Shown here in pieces: positions 16,508 through 25,088 of a stretch of DNA of 64,000 nt. The notes beneath the pieces are model-generated. The model saw nothing but the letters and a program-made list of their open reading frames with translations, was not told the origin of the DNA and did no database searches. The DNA lies in the NCBI RefSeq assembly GCF_019090165.1, contig NZ_JAHRIB010000141.1, positions 310,001 through 374,000 on the forward strand, given 5' to 3'. Every line of letters starts with the position of its first letter. Positions within the stretch are counted from its first letter, which is position 1. A program made the translations under genes and the position numbers. The DNA comes from Streptomyces sp. BV286 (GTDB taxonomy: Bacteria > Actinomycetota > Actinomycetes > Streptomycetales > Streptomycetaceae).

Positions 16508-18082
16508 TTACGGCGTGACCTGGTTGCCGCCGAAGGTCACCACGAGGCGGCCGTCCGCGGCGAAGGACCACCTGAGGGCGCCGCCGTACGAGGAGCACCG
16601 GGAGCCGTTCGTGCCGGACCAGAACTGGTTCGAGCTGTCGGTGTTGCCCACGATCCTGTCGTTCGTCCCGCTGCCTGAGCGGCACGACGTGTTGCCGCGG
16701 AACACCGAACTGCCCGCGTCGAACGAGTAGTTGCGCTCCTCGTTGTCGATGCTGACGTTGTCCGACACCGTCATGCTGCCGAGGTTCCTGTTGTAGGTGA
16801 ACCCGTGCTTGCCGTTGTTGTAGGCGATGTTGCGCCGGATGACGTGGTTGACCCCGATGTCCTCGCCGCCGAGCTTGTAGCCGTTGCGGTCGCCGTTGCC
16901 GGCCTGGCCGCCGTTGCTGAGGGTGCCGTTGTCGAGGGCGAGGGAGTCCTCGATGGTCACCGGGCCGATGGCTCCCGTGTCCGACTTGGTGTAGAGGTCC
17001 CAGCCGTCGTCGATGTTGTTGTGGGCCACCGCGTAACGGAAGACGTTGCCGGGGCCGGAGGTGAGCTTCGCGGCGAATCCGTCGGCGTCCTCGCCGTCCG
17101 AGTCGGCGTTGTCGTGCGACTCCGCGCCGAGGACGAGGTTGTTGGACGGCCACTGTTCCTTCGGGGTACTGGACAGCATGCGCGAGAGCTGCAGACCGGT
17201 GTCCCGGTTGTACCGGGTCACCGTGCGCTCGAAGACGTTGTTGCTGCCGCCGACGAAGATGCCGTTGTCGCCGGCCCGCTCGACGACGATGCCAAGGACG
17301 TGCCAGTACGATCCGTTGACGGCCAGCCCGCGGTTCGCCGTGTCCTCGCTCTGGGCCGAGAAGTTCAGCACCGGGGTCTCACCCGGGTAGGCGGAGAGTT
17401 TCGTCCGGGCGCTCGCGGTGCCGTTGTTGCCCGCCGGGATGGTGATGGTCTGCGAGGGCCGGTAGGTCCCGCCGCGCAGGTAGATCGTCCCGCCGGGTGT
17501 GATGCGGGTGATCGCCGAGGTGAGTGTCGTCGGTGCCGCCTGGGTTCCGGCCGCGCTGTCGATGCCGCCCGGTGCCACGTACAGCGCGCTGCTCGACGGT
17601 GGCGGGGTCGTGTCGCCCGTCTCGACGTCGAGGTGGTCGATGTTGGGCAGGCCACCCGCGTTGGTGGGGCTGAAGCGGATGGTGTTGCTGCCCGCCGTCA
17701 CCGGCACGGTGAGCGTCTTCGTCGCCCATGTCCCCCAGGCGCCGGTGCCCTCGAACGAGACCGAGGTGGCCGCCGAGCCGTTCACCGTGAGGTTCGCGGG
17801 CCGCGCGGCGGTGGTTCCGTTGGCGAACCGGACCTTGAGCGTCGCCGTTCCTGACGCGGCTGCGGTCACGGTGAACTGCGCGTGGGCGCCGGTCGCGTTG
17901 GTGCCGTTGCAGAACCCGCTGCCGGTGTGGCCGGCCCAGTCGGAGTCGATGGTGCCCGTGCAGATCGCCGGGGAGGTCTCGGCCTCGTACCGGGTGGTCG
18001 CGGCGTGAGCCGTCGTGCCGGAGAGTGCGACGAGTGTGCCGGCCACGAGGGCGAGGGACGCTGTCACTGGTCTCGGTTGCAT
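16508..18082 (-). CDS. Secreted pectate lyase, CBM35 + PL9 right-handed beta-helix
   Basis: Secreted polysaccharide lyase of 524 residues. A signal peptide ends near residue 27 (GTTAHA). Residues about 30-150 form a CBM35-like module (TTRYEAETSPAICTGTIDSDW ... NTIRFSPTNAGGLPNIDHLDVE). A short TTPPPSSS linker leads to the beta-helix domain, opening ALYVAPGGIDSAAGTQAAP and carrying the PL9 hallmarks DADGFAAKLTSGPGNVFRYA and HNNIDDGWDLYTKSD; Asp residues here are calcium ligands and the Lys of DLYTK is the likely base by analogy with Pel9A. The expected reaction is calcium-dependent beta-elimination of polygalacturonate. ATG 18082 starts the signal peptide. A GAAAGCGCTTTC palindrome lies 199 bp upstream. 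Confidence 0.9.
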   Translation of the reverse strand: MQPRPVTASLALVAGTLVALSGTTAHAATTRYEAETSPAICTGTIDSDWAGHTGSGFCNGTNATGAHAQFTVTAAASGTATLKVRFANGTTAARPANLTVNGSAATSVSFEGTGAWGTWATKTLTVPVTAGSNTIRFSPTNAGGLPNIDHLDVETGDTTPPPSSSALYVAPGGIDSAAGTQAAPTTLTSAITRITPGGTIYLRGGTYRPSQTITIPAGNNGTASARTKLSAYPGETPVLNFSAQSEDTANRGLAVNGSYWHVLGIVVERAGDNGIFVGGSNNVFERTVTRYNRDTGLQLSRMLSSTPKEQWPSNNLVLGAESHDNADSDGEDADGFAAKLTSGPGNVFRYAVAHNNIDDGWDLYTKSDTGAIGPVTIEDSLALDNGTLSNGGQAGNGDRNGYKLGGEDIGVNHVIRRNIAYNNGKHGFTYNRNLGSMTVSDNVSIDNEERNYSFDAGSSVFRGNTSCRSGSGTNDRIVGNTDSSNQFWSGTNGSRCSSYGGALRWSFAADGRLVVTFGGNQVTP

Positions 18083-18280
18083 CGTTCGTCTCCAGGTTGC
18101 TTGGCTCGTCCGACCGGAGTGCGGTGAACGAGTGCCGAGGAACTGTGCGGTGGGACGTTCAGTGCGCCCGAGCTGCCGGTGAGGTGGTGCCGGCCCGTGG
18201 TTCCGGGATCTCGAATGTGGCAAAGTGCGGGTTCGAGTACATGAACCGGCCGCATGGTGGGGACACTGCCTCGCAAGGGA

Positions 18281-18292
18281 GAAAGCGCTTTC
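18281..18292. promoter_or_regulatory. LacI-type palindrome upstream of the pectate lyase gene
   Basis: GAAAGCGCTTTC is a perfect 12-bp palindrome, with the central CG expected of LacI-family operators. It lies in the 338-bp space (18083-18420) between the lyase start and the methyltransferase stop. No LacI gene is adjacent, so a distant regulator would have to act. The rest of this space shows no other recognisable gene or hairpin. Confidence 0.55.
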
Positions 18293-18420
18293 CCGGAAGT
18301 TAGAGGCTTGCGGCGTGGGGCGTCAATAGACGTGTACGTGATTGGTGTCCATCAGCATGAACGAGGGTGGCGCGGAGCCCTTGCTTCCTCGCCCGACCGT
18401 GGGATGCCCTCCTGGCGGGC

Positions 18421-19293
18421 TCACGAGGCCGGTGGAGACGCCGGCCCGGCAGGACCCTTCCGCCAGACGAACACCTCGGTGCTCGGCAGCCGTTCGGAGA
18501 ACAGACCCGAGGGGGACGCCTCCCGCAGCACCCGGCGCAGGTCTGCCTCGAAGGCGTCGCGGCGCGGGCCGAACAGGTGCGGAGCCGAGAACGACATGGA
18601 GAACACCCCCGCGACGACGTCGTCACTCGTGCGTTCCAGCGCCTGCCCGCCGGGGACGACATGACGCTCGCGGCCGGCGAATCCCGCCCGGGCGAACACC
18701 GAAGCCTCACCACCGGGTGTTCCCCGCGGCAGCACCCCCCGGCCGGCCCGCCGGACAGGCCCCAGGTAGCGCCTGACCAACTCCTCCACGTCCGCGCCGG
18801 GCACCGCCGGATACGGAAGCCCGTCGACCGACCTCGTCTCCGACTTGAGGTCGGAGATGTGCACGAGCGCCCCGCCGGGCCGGAGCATGTCCCGGACGGT
18901 CGCGGCCACCGGCTCGCGGTCCATCCAGTGGAACGACTGGCCGAAGGTCGCGACGGTGAACGTGCCGAGACCGGCGGGCAGATCCTCCGCCCGGGCCCGC
19001 ACCCACCGCGCCTTCCCGGTCAGGGCACGCCCGGCGGCTTCGCGGGACGCTTCGGCGATCATCCCGCGGTCCGGGTCCACACCGACGATCTCGCCGAACA
19101 GGTGCGCCAGGGTCAGTGCGAGGGTGCCCGGCCCGCATCCCACGTCGATGAGGCTTCCTCGTCCGTCGAGCCCCAGGACCTCGGCCAGCACGTCCGCCAG
19201 CGCTGGGGCGTACGGCAGCCTTCCGCGCCGGTAGTGGGCCGCCGTGCCCGCGAACAGCGTCTCGTCCCATTCCCAGTCGGCGGACATGTCCAC
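18421..19293 (-). CDS. Class I SAM-dependent methyltransferase
   Basis: 290-residue Rossmann-fold methyltransferase. SAM-binding motif I is LIDVGCGPGTLALTLAHL; motif II acidic residue in IVGVDPDRGMI; then RARAEDLPAG and TVATFGQSFHWMDREPV, the last being typical of the UbiE/Methyltransf_11 group. The C-terminal half is not distinctive and substrate is unknown. GTG 19293 has GAGAGG 6 nt upstream; the ATG two codons later (19287) is an alternative. It stands upstream of the pectate lyase on the same strand but 338 bp separate them. Confidence 0.87.
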   Translation of the reverse strand: MDMSADWEWDETLFAGTAAHYRRGRLPYAPALADVLAEVLGLDGRGSLIDVGCGPGTLALTLAHLFGEIVGVDPDRGMIAEASREAAGRALTGKARWVRARAEDLPAGLGTFTVATFGQSFHWMDREPVAATVRDMLRPGGALVHISDLKSETRSVDGLPYPAVPGADVEELVRRYLGPVRRAGRGVLPRGTPGGEASVFARAGFAGRERHVVPGGQALERTSDDVVAGVFSMSFSAPHLFGPRRDAFEADLRRVLREASPSGLFSERLPSTEVFVWRKGPAGPASPPAS

Positions 19294-19391
19294 CCACCGC
19301 CTCTCGCAGACATCAGGTTCGATCCGGGTCCGCGCCGGAGCGGCGCAGCCGCCCGGTGCGTGGCGCGGGGTCCACCTTGCCGGGTCCGGTC

Positions 19392-19416
19392 GCTGCCGGG
19401 GCTGCCGGGGCTGCCG
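19392..19416. repeat. Short tandem repeat, 9-bp unit
   Basis: Two perfect copies of GCTGCCGGG followed by GCTGCCG stand in tandem. They lie in the 191-bp gap between the methyltransferase start and the flavodoxin-like gene. No function is suggested; this kind of GC-rich microrepeat is common in such genomes. Confidence 0.8.
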
Positions 19417-19484
19417 CGGACGTGCTCAGCGCCTTCACCGGCCCTTCTGTGCGACCCGCCTGCCCAGCCCTCCCGGGCGGTCCG

Positions 19485-19937
19485 TCAGCTCATCAGCCCC
19501 GCGGCGAGGGTTGCCCCCAGCTCCCGACACGCCTCGATGTCCGCCTTGTTCGGCTCGCCCGTCACGGTCACGGCGTCGGCGGAACGCTGCCAGCCCAGGC
19601 CCTTGGTGATCGACTCGATGCCCCGCACCGCTCCGGTGACGTCGTTGCCCCCGTGGACGTAGAAGCCGAAGGGCCGGCCTCGCGTCGCGTCCAGGCAGGG
19701 GTAGTAGACCTGGTCGAAGAAGTGCTTCAGGGCGCCGGACATGTAGCCCAGGTTGGCCGGAGTGCCGAGGAGGTATCCGTCGGCGGCCAGCACGTCGGCG
19801 GCCGTGGCGGCCAGCGCCGCTCGGCGGACGACACGTACGCCCTCGATCTCCGGGTCGTTCGCGCCGGAGACGACGGCTTCGAACATCGCCTGGCAGTTGG
19901 GCGAGGGCGTGTGATGCACGATCAGCAGGGTGGTCAC
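19485..19937 (-). CDS. Flavodoxin-like/NADPH-dependent FMN reductase family protein
   Basis: 150-residue flavodoxin-fold protein. The N-terminus TTLLIVHHTPSPNCQAMFEAV is the FMN phosphate-binding loop (HTPSPN in place of the T/S-x-T-G-N loop). ADGYLLGTPANLGYMSGALKHFFDQVYYPC matches the second FMN loop of WrbA/flavodoxin-like proteins, and GFYVHGGNDVTGA the third. It probably uses FMN to carry electrons or reduce a quinone-like substrate. GTG 19937 is chosen as start because the fold begins there and GGAGGG lies upstream. Confidence 0.85.
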   Translation of the reverse strand: MTTLLIVHHTPSPNCQAMFEAVVSGANDPEIEGVRVVRRAALAATAADVLAADGYLLGTPANLGYMSGALKHFFDQVYYPCLDATRGRPFGFYVHGGNDVTGAVRGIESITKGLGWQRSADAVTVTGEPNKADIEACRELGATLAAGLMS

Positions 19938-20178
19938 CCCCGAACCCTCCCGCGGGGACCCTCCGGGCCGCAAACGGGAGCGACGGCCGCCGGCGCCGTT
20001 CCGGTCGGTGCGTCAGCCGCTCGCCGTGCCTTGTCGCAGACGTCGTACGGACGGTGGCGACGCCCACTCGCGCAGGTCCGCGGGGGTGAGGTCCGAGGGT
20101 CGCCGAGGTCTTACGGGCCTGTGACGTCATGGGCGCGTGGCTGCCCCACGATGCGCTGGTGGTCCTAGCGTCGTGTCC

Positions 20179-21174
20179 ATGCGAGTACTGGTCACCGGCG
20201 GAGCCGGGTTCATCGGGTGTCATGTCGTCGAGGCGCTGACCGCGCGGGGGCACGAGGCGGTCGTCTTCGACCTGCGCGACGGTCCGGACGTGCGCGACGC
20301 CGCGGCGGTCGCCGCTGCACTGCCGGGCGTGGACGCCGTCTGTCACCAGGCGGCGATGGTAGGACTCGGAAAGGGTTTCGGTGACGCGGTCGACTACGTG
20401 TCGCACAACGACGTCGGTACGGCGGTGCTGCTCGCCGCCATGGCCGACGCGGGAGTACGGCAGCTCGTGCTGGCCGGGTCGATGGTGGTGTACGGCGAGG
20501 GCTCCTACACCTGCGAGTGGCACGGGGCCGTGCGACCCGGCCCCCGGACCGTGGCGGACCTCGACGCGGGGCGGTTCGAGCCCCGGTGCCCGCGGTGCGA
20601 GGAGGCGTTGACGCCGGGCCTGGTCGGCGAGGACGCCCCGGTCGACCCCAGGAACGTGTACGCGACGACCAAGCTGGCCCAGGAGCATCTGGCGGCGGCA
20701 TGGGCCCGGTCCACGGACGGCTCCGCGATCTCGTTGCGCTACCACAACGTCTACGGGCCGGGCATGCCGCGCGACACCCCGTACGCGGGGGTCGCGTCGT
20801 TCTTCCGGTCGGCGCTCGCCCGGGGCGAGGCCCCGCGCGTCTTCGAGGACGGGGGCCAGCGACGGGACTTCGTGCACGTACGTGATGTGGCGGCGGCGAA
20901 CGTGGCCGCGCTGGAGGCCGGACCCCGGGCCGGATCCCTGGTCGCGTACAACACCGGCAGCGGCGAGCCCCACACGGTCGGCGAGATGGCGCAGGCGCTG
21001 GCCTCCGCGTACGGCGGTCCTGAGCCCGTGGTGACGGGGGAGTACCGGCTGGGGGACGTACGCCACATCACGGCGGACTCGGCGCGGCTGCGAGGCGAGT
21101 TGGCCTGGAAGCCCGAGGTCGGCTTCGAGGAGGGCATGCGGGAATTCGCGACGGCCGGGCTGCGCGGCGCGTAG
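20179..21174 (+). CDS. NAD-dependent sugar epimerase/dehydratase with Cys/His insertion
   Basis: Extended short-chain dehydrogenase of 331 residues. NAD-binding GGAGFIG at residues 7-13; catalytic Y151-x3-K155 in YATTK; HNVYGPGMP and RRDFVHVRDVAAANV follow as in UDP-glucose 4-epimerase relatives. Between the catalytic Ser strand (VLAGSMVVYGEG) and YATTK an insertion carries Cys112-x2-His115 and Cys137-x2-Cys140, a plausible zinc site not found in standard epimerases. No Shine-Dalgarno is seen; TAGCGT (20166-20171) ends 7 nt before ATG 20179, so the message is probably leaderless. It leads the glycosyltransferase group; its nucleotide sugar is unknown. Confidence 0.9.
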   Translation: MRVLVTGGAGFIGCHVVEALTARGHEAVVFDLRDGPDVRDAAAVAAALPGVDAVCHQAAMVGLGKGFGDAVDYVSHNDVGTAVLLAAMADAGVRQLVLAGSMVVYGEGSYTCEWHGAVRPGPRTVADLDAGRFEPRCPRCEEALTPGLVGEDAPVDPRNVYATTKLAQEHLAAAWARSTDGSAISLRYHNVYGPGMPRDTPYAGVASFFRSALARGEAPRVFEDGGQRRDFVHVRDVAAANVAALEAGPRAGSLVAYNTGSGEPHTVGEMAQALASAYGGPEPVVTGEYRLGDVRHITADSARLRGELAWKPEVGFEEGMREFATAGLRGA

Positions 21175-21276
21175 CGCTCTGCATGCCCTGGTCGGGCTCT
21201 CCCGCAGCCCCGACGTCCGTGTTTCGTAAGAAGCCGGAGTCCGTTACGTCTCTTGTGTCTTCGTAGGGTGAAACAC

Positions 21277-22038
21277 GTGATGACCTCTCCCGCAACGCGA
21301 TCCGAAGCGGCGACGACCGCGGCGTCCGTCGACGTGGTTCTCCCCTGTCTCAACGAGGCCGAGGCCCTGCCCTGGGTGCTCGACCGCATCCCGTCCCCAT
21401 GGCGTGCGCTGGTGGTGGACAACGGATCCACGGACGGCTCACCGGAGTTGGCCCACAACCTCGGCGCGACCGTCGTGCACGAGAGCCGTCGCGGCTTCGG
21501 GGCCGCCTGCCACGCCGGGCTGACCGCGGCCACCGCGGACATCGTGTGCTTCTGCGACTGCGACGCCTCCCTCGACCCGTCCCTGCTCGTGCCCTTCGTC
21601 CGCGAGGTGGAGCGGGGTGAGTCCGACCTCGTGCTCGGGCGGCGCCGCCCGCAGGGCCGTGGCGCCTGGCCCGCGCACGCCCGGGCGGGCAACCTCGCGC
21701 TGGCACGGATGACGCGCCGCCGCACGGGGCTGCGTCTGCACGACCTCGGACCGCTCCGTGCGGGCCGTCGCGAACAACTGCTCGGCCTCGGGCTCACGGA
21801 CCGCCGCAGTGGCTATCCGCTGCAGATGGTGGTCCGCGCCGCTGACTCCGGCTGGCGTGTCGTGGAGCACGACGTGCCGTACCTGCCACGCACCGGTGAC
21901 TCCAAGGTCACCGGCACCTGGCGCGGCACCTGGCAGGCGGTACGGGACATGAGCCGGGTCCTGGCCGAACCACCCGTCTCCCGCGACGGGGCCGCCAACG
22001 GCTCGATCGCCGTACCTCCAGGAGGAACCTCCCAGTGA
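21277..22038 (+). CDS. Family 2 glycosyltransferase (dolichyl-phosphate-mannose-synthase-like)
   Basis: About 253-residue GT-A transferase. SVDVVLPCLNEAEALPWVLDRIP and VVDNGSTDGSPELAHNLGATVVHE are the GT2 nucleotide-binding motifs; DIVCFCDCDASLDPSLL replaces the usual DADLQ with a Cys-rich DCDAS metal site; RRTGLRLHDLGPLRA and RRSGYPLQMVVRAADSGWRVVEHDVPY complete the fold. No membrane anchor is seen. TAGGGT (21264-21269) ends 7 nt before GTG 21277, so a leaderless GTG start is preferred to the ATG one codon later. It overlaps the DUF2064 gene as GTGA. Confidence 0.88.
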   Translation: MMTSPATRSEAATTAASVDVVLPCLNEAEALPWVLDRIPSPWRALVVDNGSTDGSPELAHNLGATVVHESRRGFGAACHAGLTAATADIVCFCDCDASLDPSLLVPFVREVERGESDLVLGRRRPQGRGAWPAHARAGNLALARMTRRRTGLRLHDLGPLRAGRREQLLGLGLTDRRSGYPLQMVVRAADSGWRVVEHDVPYLPRTGDSKVTGTWRGTWQAVRDMSRVLAEPPVSRDGAANGSIAVPPGGTSQ

Positions 22039-22652
22039 CCACACTCCTCGTCATCGCCAAGGAACCGCGGCCGGGACGGGTCAAGACCCGCCTCACCCCG
22101 CCGTTCACGCCCCGGGAAGCTGCGGCGCTCGCCGAGGCGGCGCTCGCGGACACCCTGTGTGCGGTGGCGGCCGCTCCCGCTCGTCGTCGTGTGCTGGTGC
22201 TCGACGGCGCTCCGGGCCCCTGGCTGCCGCCCGGCTTCGACGTCGTCCCGCAGAGCGCGGGAGACCTGGACGAGCGACTGGCCGCCGCCTTCGACGCCTG
22301 TGACGGACCCGCTCTGCTCATCGGCATGGACACCCCACAGGTGACCCCGGAACTGCTCACCGTGGACTTCGCCGGCTGCGACGCGTACTTCGGGCCGGCC
22401 GAGGACGGCGGCTTCTGGGCGCTGGGCCTCGCCCACCCCGACCCCGGGCTGCTGCGCGGCGTGCCGATGTCGACGCCCACCACGGGCGCCGTGCAGTTCG
22501 AACGGCTCGTCGTCGCGGGCCTGCGCGTGCGTGAGCTGCCGCGGCTCCGGGACGTGGACACCGCCCGTGACGCGGAGGCGGTCGCCCTGGCGGCCCCGGA
22601 GAGCCGGTTCGCCGCTGAGCTGGGGCGTCTTGGGGCGGCTGCCCGTCGATGA
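22035..22652 (+). CDS. DUF2064/TIGR04282 family glycosyltransferase (CofC-like)
   Basis: 205-residue GT-A-like nucleotidyl/glycosyltransferase. LLVIAKEPRPGRVKTRLTPPFTP is the nucleotide-binding start of the family, GPALLIGMDTPQVTPELL its Asp-containing metal motif (usual form IGTDCP), and FGPAEDGGFWALGLAHP its most distinctive signature. The family label arsenosugar biosynthesis glycosyltransferase comes from genome context elsewhere and is not evidence of arsenic chemistry here. The gene is coupled on both sides: GTGA overlap with the GT2 gene and ATGA with the methyltransferase. Confidence 0.88.
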   Translation: MTTLLVIAKEPRPGRVKTRLTPPFTPREAAALAEAALADTLCAVAAAPARRRVLVLDGAPGPWLPPGFDVVPQSAGDLDERLAAAFDACDGPALLIGMDTPQVTPELLTVDFAGCDAYFGPAEDGGFWALGLAHPDPGLLRGVPMSTPTTGAVQFERLVVAGLRVRELPRLRDVDTARDAEAVALAAPESRFAAELGRLGAAARR

Positions 22653-23500
22653 GCACCGCACACGAGATCACGTCGCCTCGGGAGACCGGCCCCGATCGTC
22701 CCGCGCCCCCCGCACGCCTCGAGCCCTTCACGCCCGTCGGCATCCCGCGTCCGTGGGCCGCCGACCCGTACTCCGAGGCACTGGCCACCGGGCGCGGGCC
22801 GCTCTTCCTGCGTCGCACCGACGGCTGGCTGATGCCGCTGGAGGTGGAACGCTGGTGCGCCACCGCCGACACGGCCGACATGGTGGTTCTGGACCACTGC
22901 GAAGGGGCCGTCCTCGACGTGGGGTGCGGACCGGGGCGGCTCGTCGCGGAACTCGCGGGCAGGGGCCGGCCCGCGCTCGGCGTCGACGTCAGCGAAGCAG
23001 CCGTAGCCCGCACCGTGCGACTCGGCGGCCAGGCGCTGCGGCGCTCGGTCTTCGAACCGCTCCCCGGAGAAGGGCGCTGGGACACCGCCCTTCTCATCGA
23101 CGGGAACATCGGCATCGGCGGCGATCCGTCGGTCCTCCTGCGACGCATGTCCCAACTCCTCAACCAGGAGGGCTTGTTGATCGTCGAGACTGTTCCGGAC
23201 GGCGACGTCGACGAACGGGTCACGGTCCATGTCGTCCACCTGGCCGCCGGTACTCACGGCACGGCCGGCCCGCACTTCCCCTGGGCCCGTCTCGGCACAC
23301 CGCCTCTGCTCCGGCTCGCGACCCGTGCCGGCTGGCGCCCGGAGCGTCAGTGGACGGCCGGCGGCCGCTCCTTCGTCGCCCTGCGCAACCGCAGTGACCT
23401 CAGCAGGAGCAGCACCGCCGAGCCGCCGAACAGCGCCGCCGTGATCAGCAGCCAACGGGACAGGAACCCGTCGCCGGACACAGTGGTGGCAGAGCGGTAG
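22649..23500 (+). CDS. SAM-dependent methyltransferase with an antisense-overlapping C-terminal tail
   Basis: 283-residue class I methyltransferase. Motif I is AVLDVGCGPGRLVAELAGRG, motif II LGVDVSEAAV, and GRWDTALLIDGNIGIGGDPSVLLRRM the motif IV-V region. Its natural end seems to be near GGRSFVALRN (about position 23390); the last 36 or so residues (Ser-, Arg- and Pro-rich) are encoded opposite the membrane-protein gene on the other strand and look like read-through sequence. ATG 22649 overlaps the previous stop as ATGA. Substrate unknown; third gene of the GT2 operon. Confidence 0.87.
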   Translation: MSTAHEITSPRETGPDRPAPPARLEPFTPVGIPRPWAADPYSEALATGRGPLFLRRTDGWLMPLEVERWCATADTADMVVLDHCEGAVLDVGCGPGRLVAELAGRGRPALGVDVSEAAVARTVRLGGQALRRSVFEPLPGEGRWDTALLIDGNIGIGGDPSVLLRRMSQLLNQEGLLIVETVPDGDVDERVTVHVVHLAAGTHGTAGPHFPWARLGTPPLLRLATRAGWRPERQWTAGGRSFVALRNRSDLSRSSTAEPPNSAAVISSQRDRNPSPDTVVAER

Positions 23501-23838
23501 CGGTCGGCCACCTGCCCGCTGATCAACGGAAACCAGATCAGCAACAGAAGACCGGAGAGCGCCGCCGGGACGCGTACGAAGACCGTCCAATCCCGGCGGC
23601 CGGCCACGCCCAGCACTCGCGTGACGGCCCGGTCCGCGCCCGCGTACAGGGGCAGCAACACCAGGTCGTGCACCAGCGCCGCGCCCACGAACCACAGCAC
23701 GACCGAGAGCCAGTCGTCCGCGAGCAGCCGCACACCCGCATACCCGGCGAGAGCGAACGAGCAGGCCAGGAGCAGGAGTTGCAGCGGGCTCCCCACGTAC
23801 CGGCGCACCGGAAGCCGTCGTGTCGCACGTCGTCGCAT
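23347..23838 (-). CDS. Small integral membrane protein
   Basis: 163-residue protein with four hydrophobic segments: LLLLACSFALAGYAGVRLL, VVLWFVGAALVHDLVLLPLYA, RVPAALSGLLLLIWFPLI and WLLITAALFGGSAVLLLLR, flanked by Arg-rich ends. No family recognised. Its start ATG (23838) shares one base with the stop of the upstream molybdopterin gene (TGATG), so it is coupled to it and may be part of the same membrane complex. Its 3' part overlaps the convergent methyltransferase gene by 154 bp. Confidence 0.85.
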   Translation of the reverse strand: MRRRATRRLPVRRYVGSPLQLLLLACSFALAGYAGVRLLADDWLSVVLWFVGAALVHDLVLLPLYAGADRAVTRVLGVAGRRDWTVFVRVPAALSGLLLLIWFPLISGQVADRYRSATTVSGDGFLSRWLLITAALFGGSAVLLLLRSLRLRRATKERPPAVH

Positions 23839-25082
23839 CACAGGTCTCCGAAGGTCATCCGCGCCACCCACTTGGTGTTGAGGACACCGGGCGCGGCCGG
23901 CACGATGATCCGCGCCGGATAGCCGTGGTCCGCGGTCAGGGGCTCACCGTTGACGAACAGGGCGAGCAAGGCGCGCGGGTCGCGCACCTGGTTGTCGCGC
24001 AGAGCGGCCCGGCGGAACGACCCGTGCCGCTGGAGCGACTCCACCAGTACGTCGGGCGCTGCGCCGGGCTCGTAGCCGACGAGGGCCGCCAGGTCCCGCA
24101 GACGGACACCCCGCCACGACTGGTCGGACGTCGACCACCCCTCCACGCAGGCGATGGGCAACGCGGCGCTGTGCAGGGGGAGTCGGGCGAGATCCGCCCG
24201 GCTCAGGCGTACCGTCCGTCCGTTGCCCTCGACGACCAGCCGCCAGGCCTCGTCACTCGTCTCCGCCGCGCCGATCCCACGCGACGCGGCCGTCTTGTTG
24301 ATCTGGAAGCCGCCGGGCCCCGAACCCGGTTCGGGGCCGCCGTGCGGAGCGAGCACAGCTGTCTCCCGCAGGGGTCCGTCGAAGCCCCGCCCCGCCGTCG
24401 TGACGAGCAGGAGCAGTGAACCTCCGCCTACGAGGCCGAGGGCCCCGCGGCGCGAGACGGTGGGTGGGTCGGGAGCCGGGGAGACCAGCTCGCAGCCCTC
24501 CTGGCTGCCCTCTCCGCGCAGGTGCCGCAGATTGCGCAGCGCGGCTGGCACCCGCAGCACCGCGTGTGTCACGAACGCCGCGAAGAACACCCAGGCCCCG
24601 TAGAAGTGCAGCGGATAGAAGGAGCCGGGGAAGAGGTAGTCGAGCTGGACGTTCAGCACACCCGTGACGAACACGAACAGCGCACCCCCGACCAGCAGAA
24701 GCAGCGAGATCCGCTCCAGCGCGTGCGCGAGCGACCGCACCGGCGGCAGGGTGAACAGCTTCGGCAGGACCGACCACAGTTTCGCCAGCAGTACGGGGAT
24801 CAGCACGATGCCGAGAGTGACGTGGACGCCCTGGGTGAGTCGGTAGAGCCAGGGCGGGTCGGTCGGCCAGGCGAACAGGTAGAAGCCGAGCAGACCCTTG
24901 TCCGGGGTCTTGTCGTTCACCGGCGACAGCTCCGGGTTGTAGGCCGCGTACGACAGAAGGCCCGTCAGGAACAGCACCGTGATCCCGACGAGCAGCACGA
25001 TGCCGAGGACGGAGGTGAACCAGGGGCCACGCAACGGGCTGCGCCAGAAACCGGGGGAGGTGGGGAGTCGATGGTCACGCAT
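23838..25082 (-). CDS. Membrane cytochrome b fused to a sulfite-oxidase-type molybdopterin domain
   Basis: 414 residues. The N-terminal half has about five membrane helices (TSVLGIVLLVGITVLFLTGLL, LTQGVHVTLGIVLIPVLLAKL, ISLLLLVGGALFVFVTGVL, YPLHFYGAWVFFAAFVTHAVL, then GALGLVGGGSLLLLVTTAGRG), with His residues placed like cytochrome b561 heme ligands. The C-terminal half is a molybdopterin oxidoreductase domain: LPLHSAALPIACVEGWSTSDQSWRGVRL holds the conserved Cys that ligates molybdenum in sulfite oxidase relatives, and ADHGYPARIIVPAAPGVLNTKWV ends it. Electrons probably pass between heme and molybdenum at the membrane. TACGGT (minus strand, 25094-25089) ends 6 nt before ATG 25082: probably leaderless. 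Confidence 0.88.
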   Translation of the reverse strand: MRDHRLPTSPGFWRSPLRGPWFTSVLGIVLLVGITVLFLTGLLSYAAYNPELSPVNDKTPDKGLLGFYLFAWPTDPPWLYRLTQGVHVTLGIVLIPVLLAKLWSVLPKLFTLPPVRSLAHALERISLLLLVGGALFVFVTGVLNVQLDYLFPGSFYPLHFYGAWVFFAAFVTHAVLRVPAALRNLRHLRGEGSQEGCELVSPAPDPPTVSRRGALGLVGGGSLLLLVTTAGRGFDGPLRETAVLAPHGGPEPGSGPGGFQINKTAASRGIGAAETSDEAWRLVVEGNGRTVRLSRADLARLPLHSAALPIACVEGWSTSDQSWRGVRLRDLAALVGYEPGAAPDVLVESLQRHGSFRRAALRDNQVRDPRALLALFVNGEPLTADHGYPARIIVPAAPGVLNTKWVARMTFGDL

Positions 25083-25088
25083 GTCCCG

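Noticed and set aside
20179..23500. Arsenosugar biosynthesis cluster
   Set aside because: The DUF2064 family name suggests it, but no arsM, arsS or other arsenic gene is present, so I do not claim arsenic chemistry.
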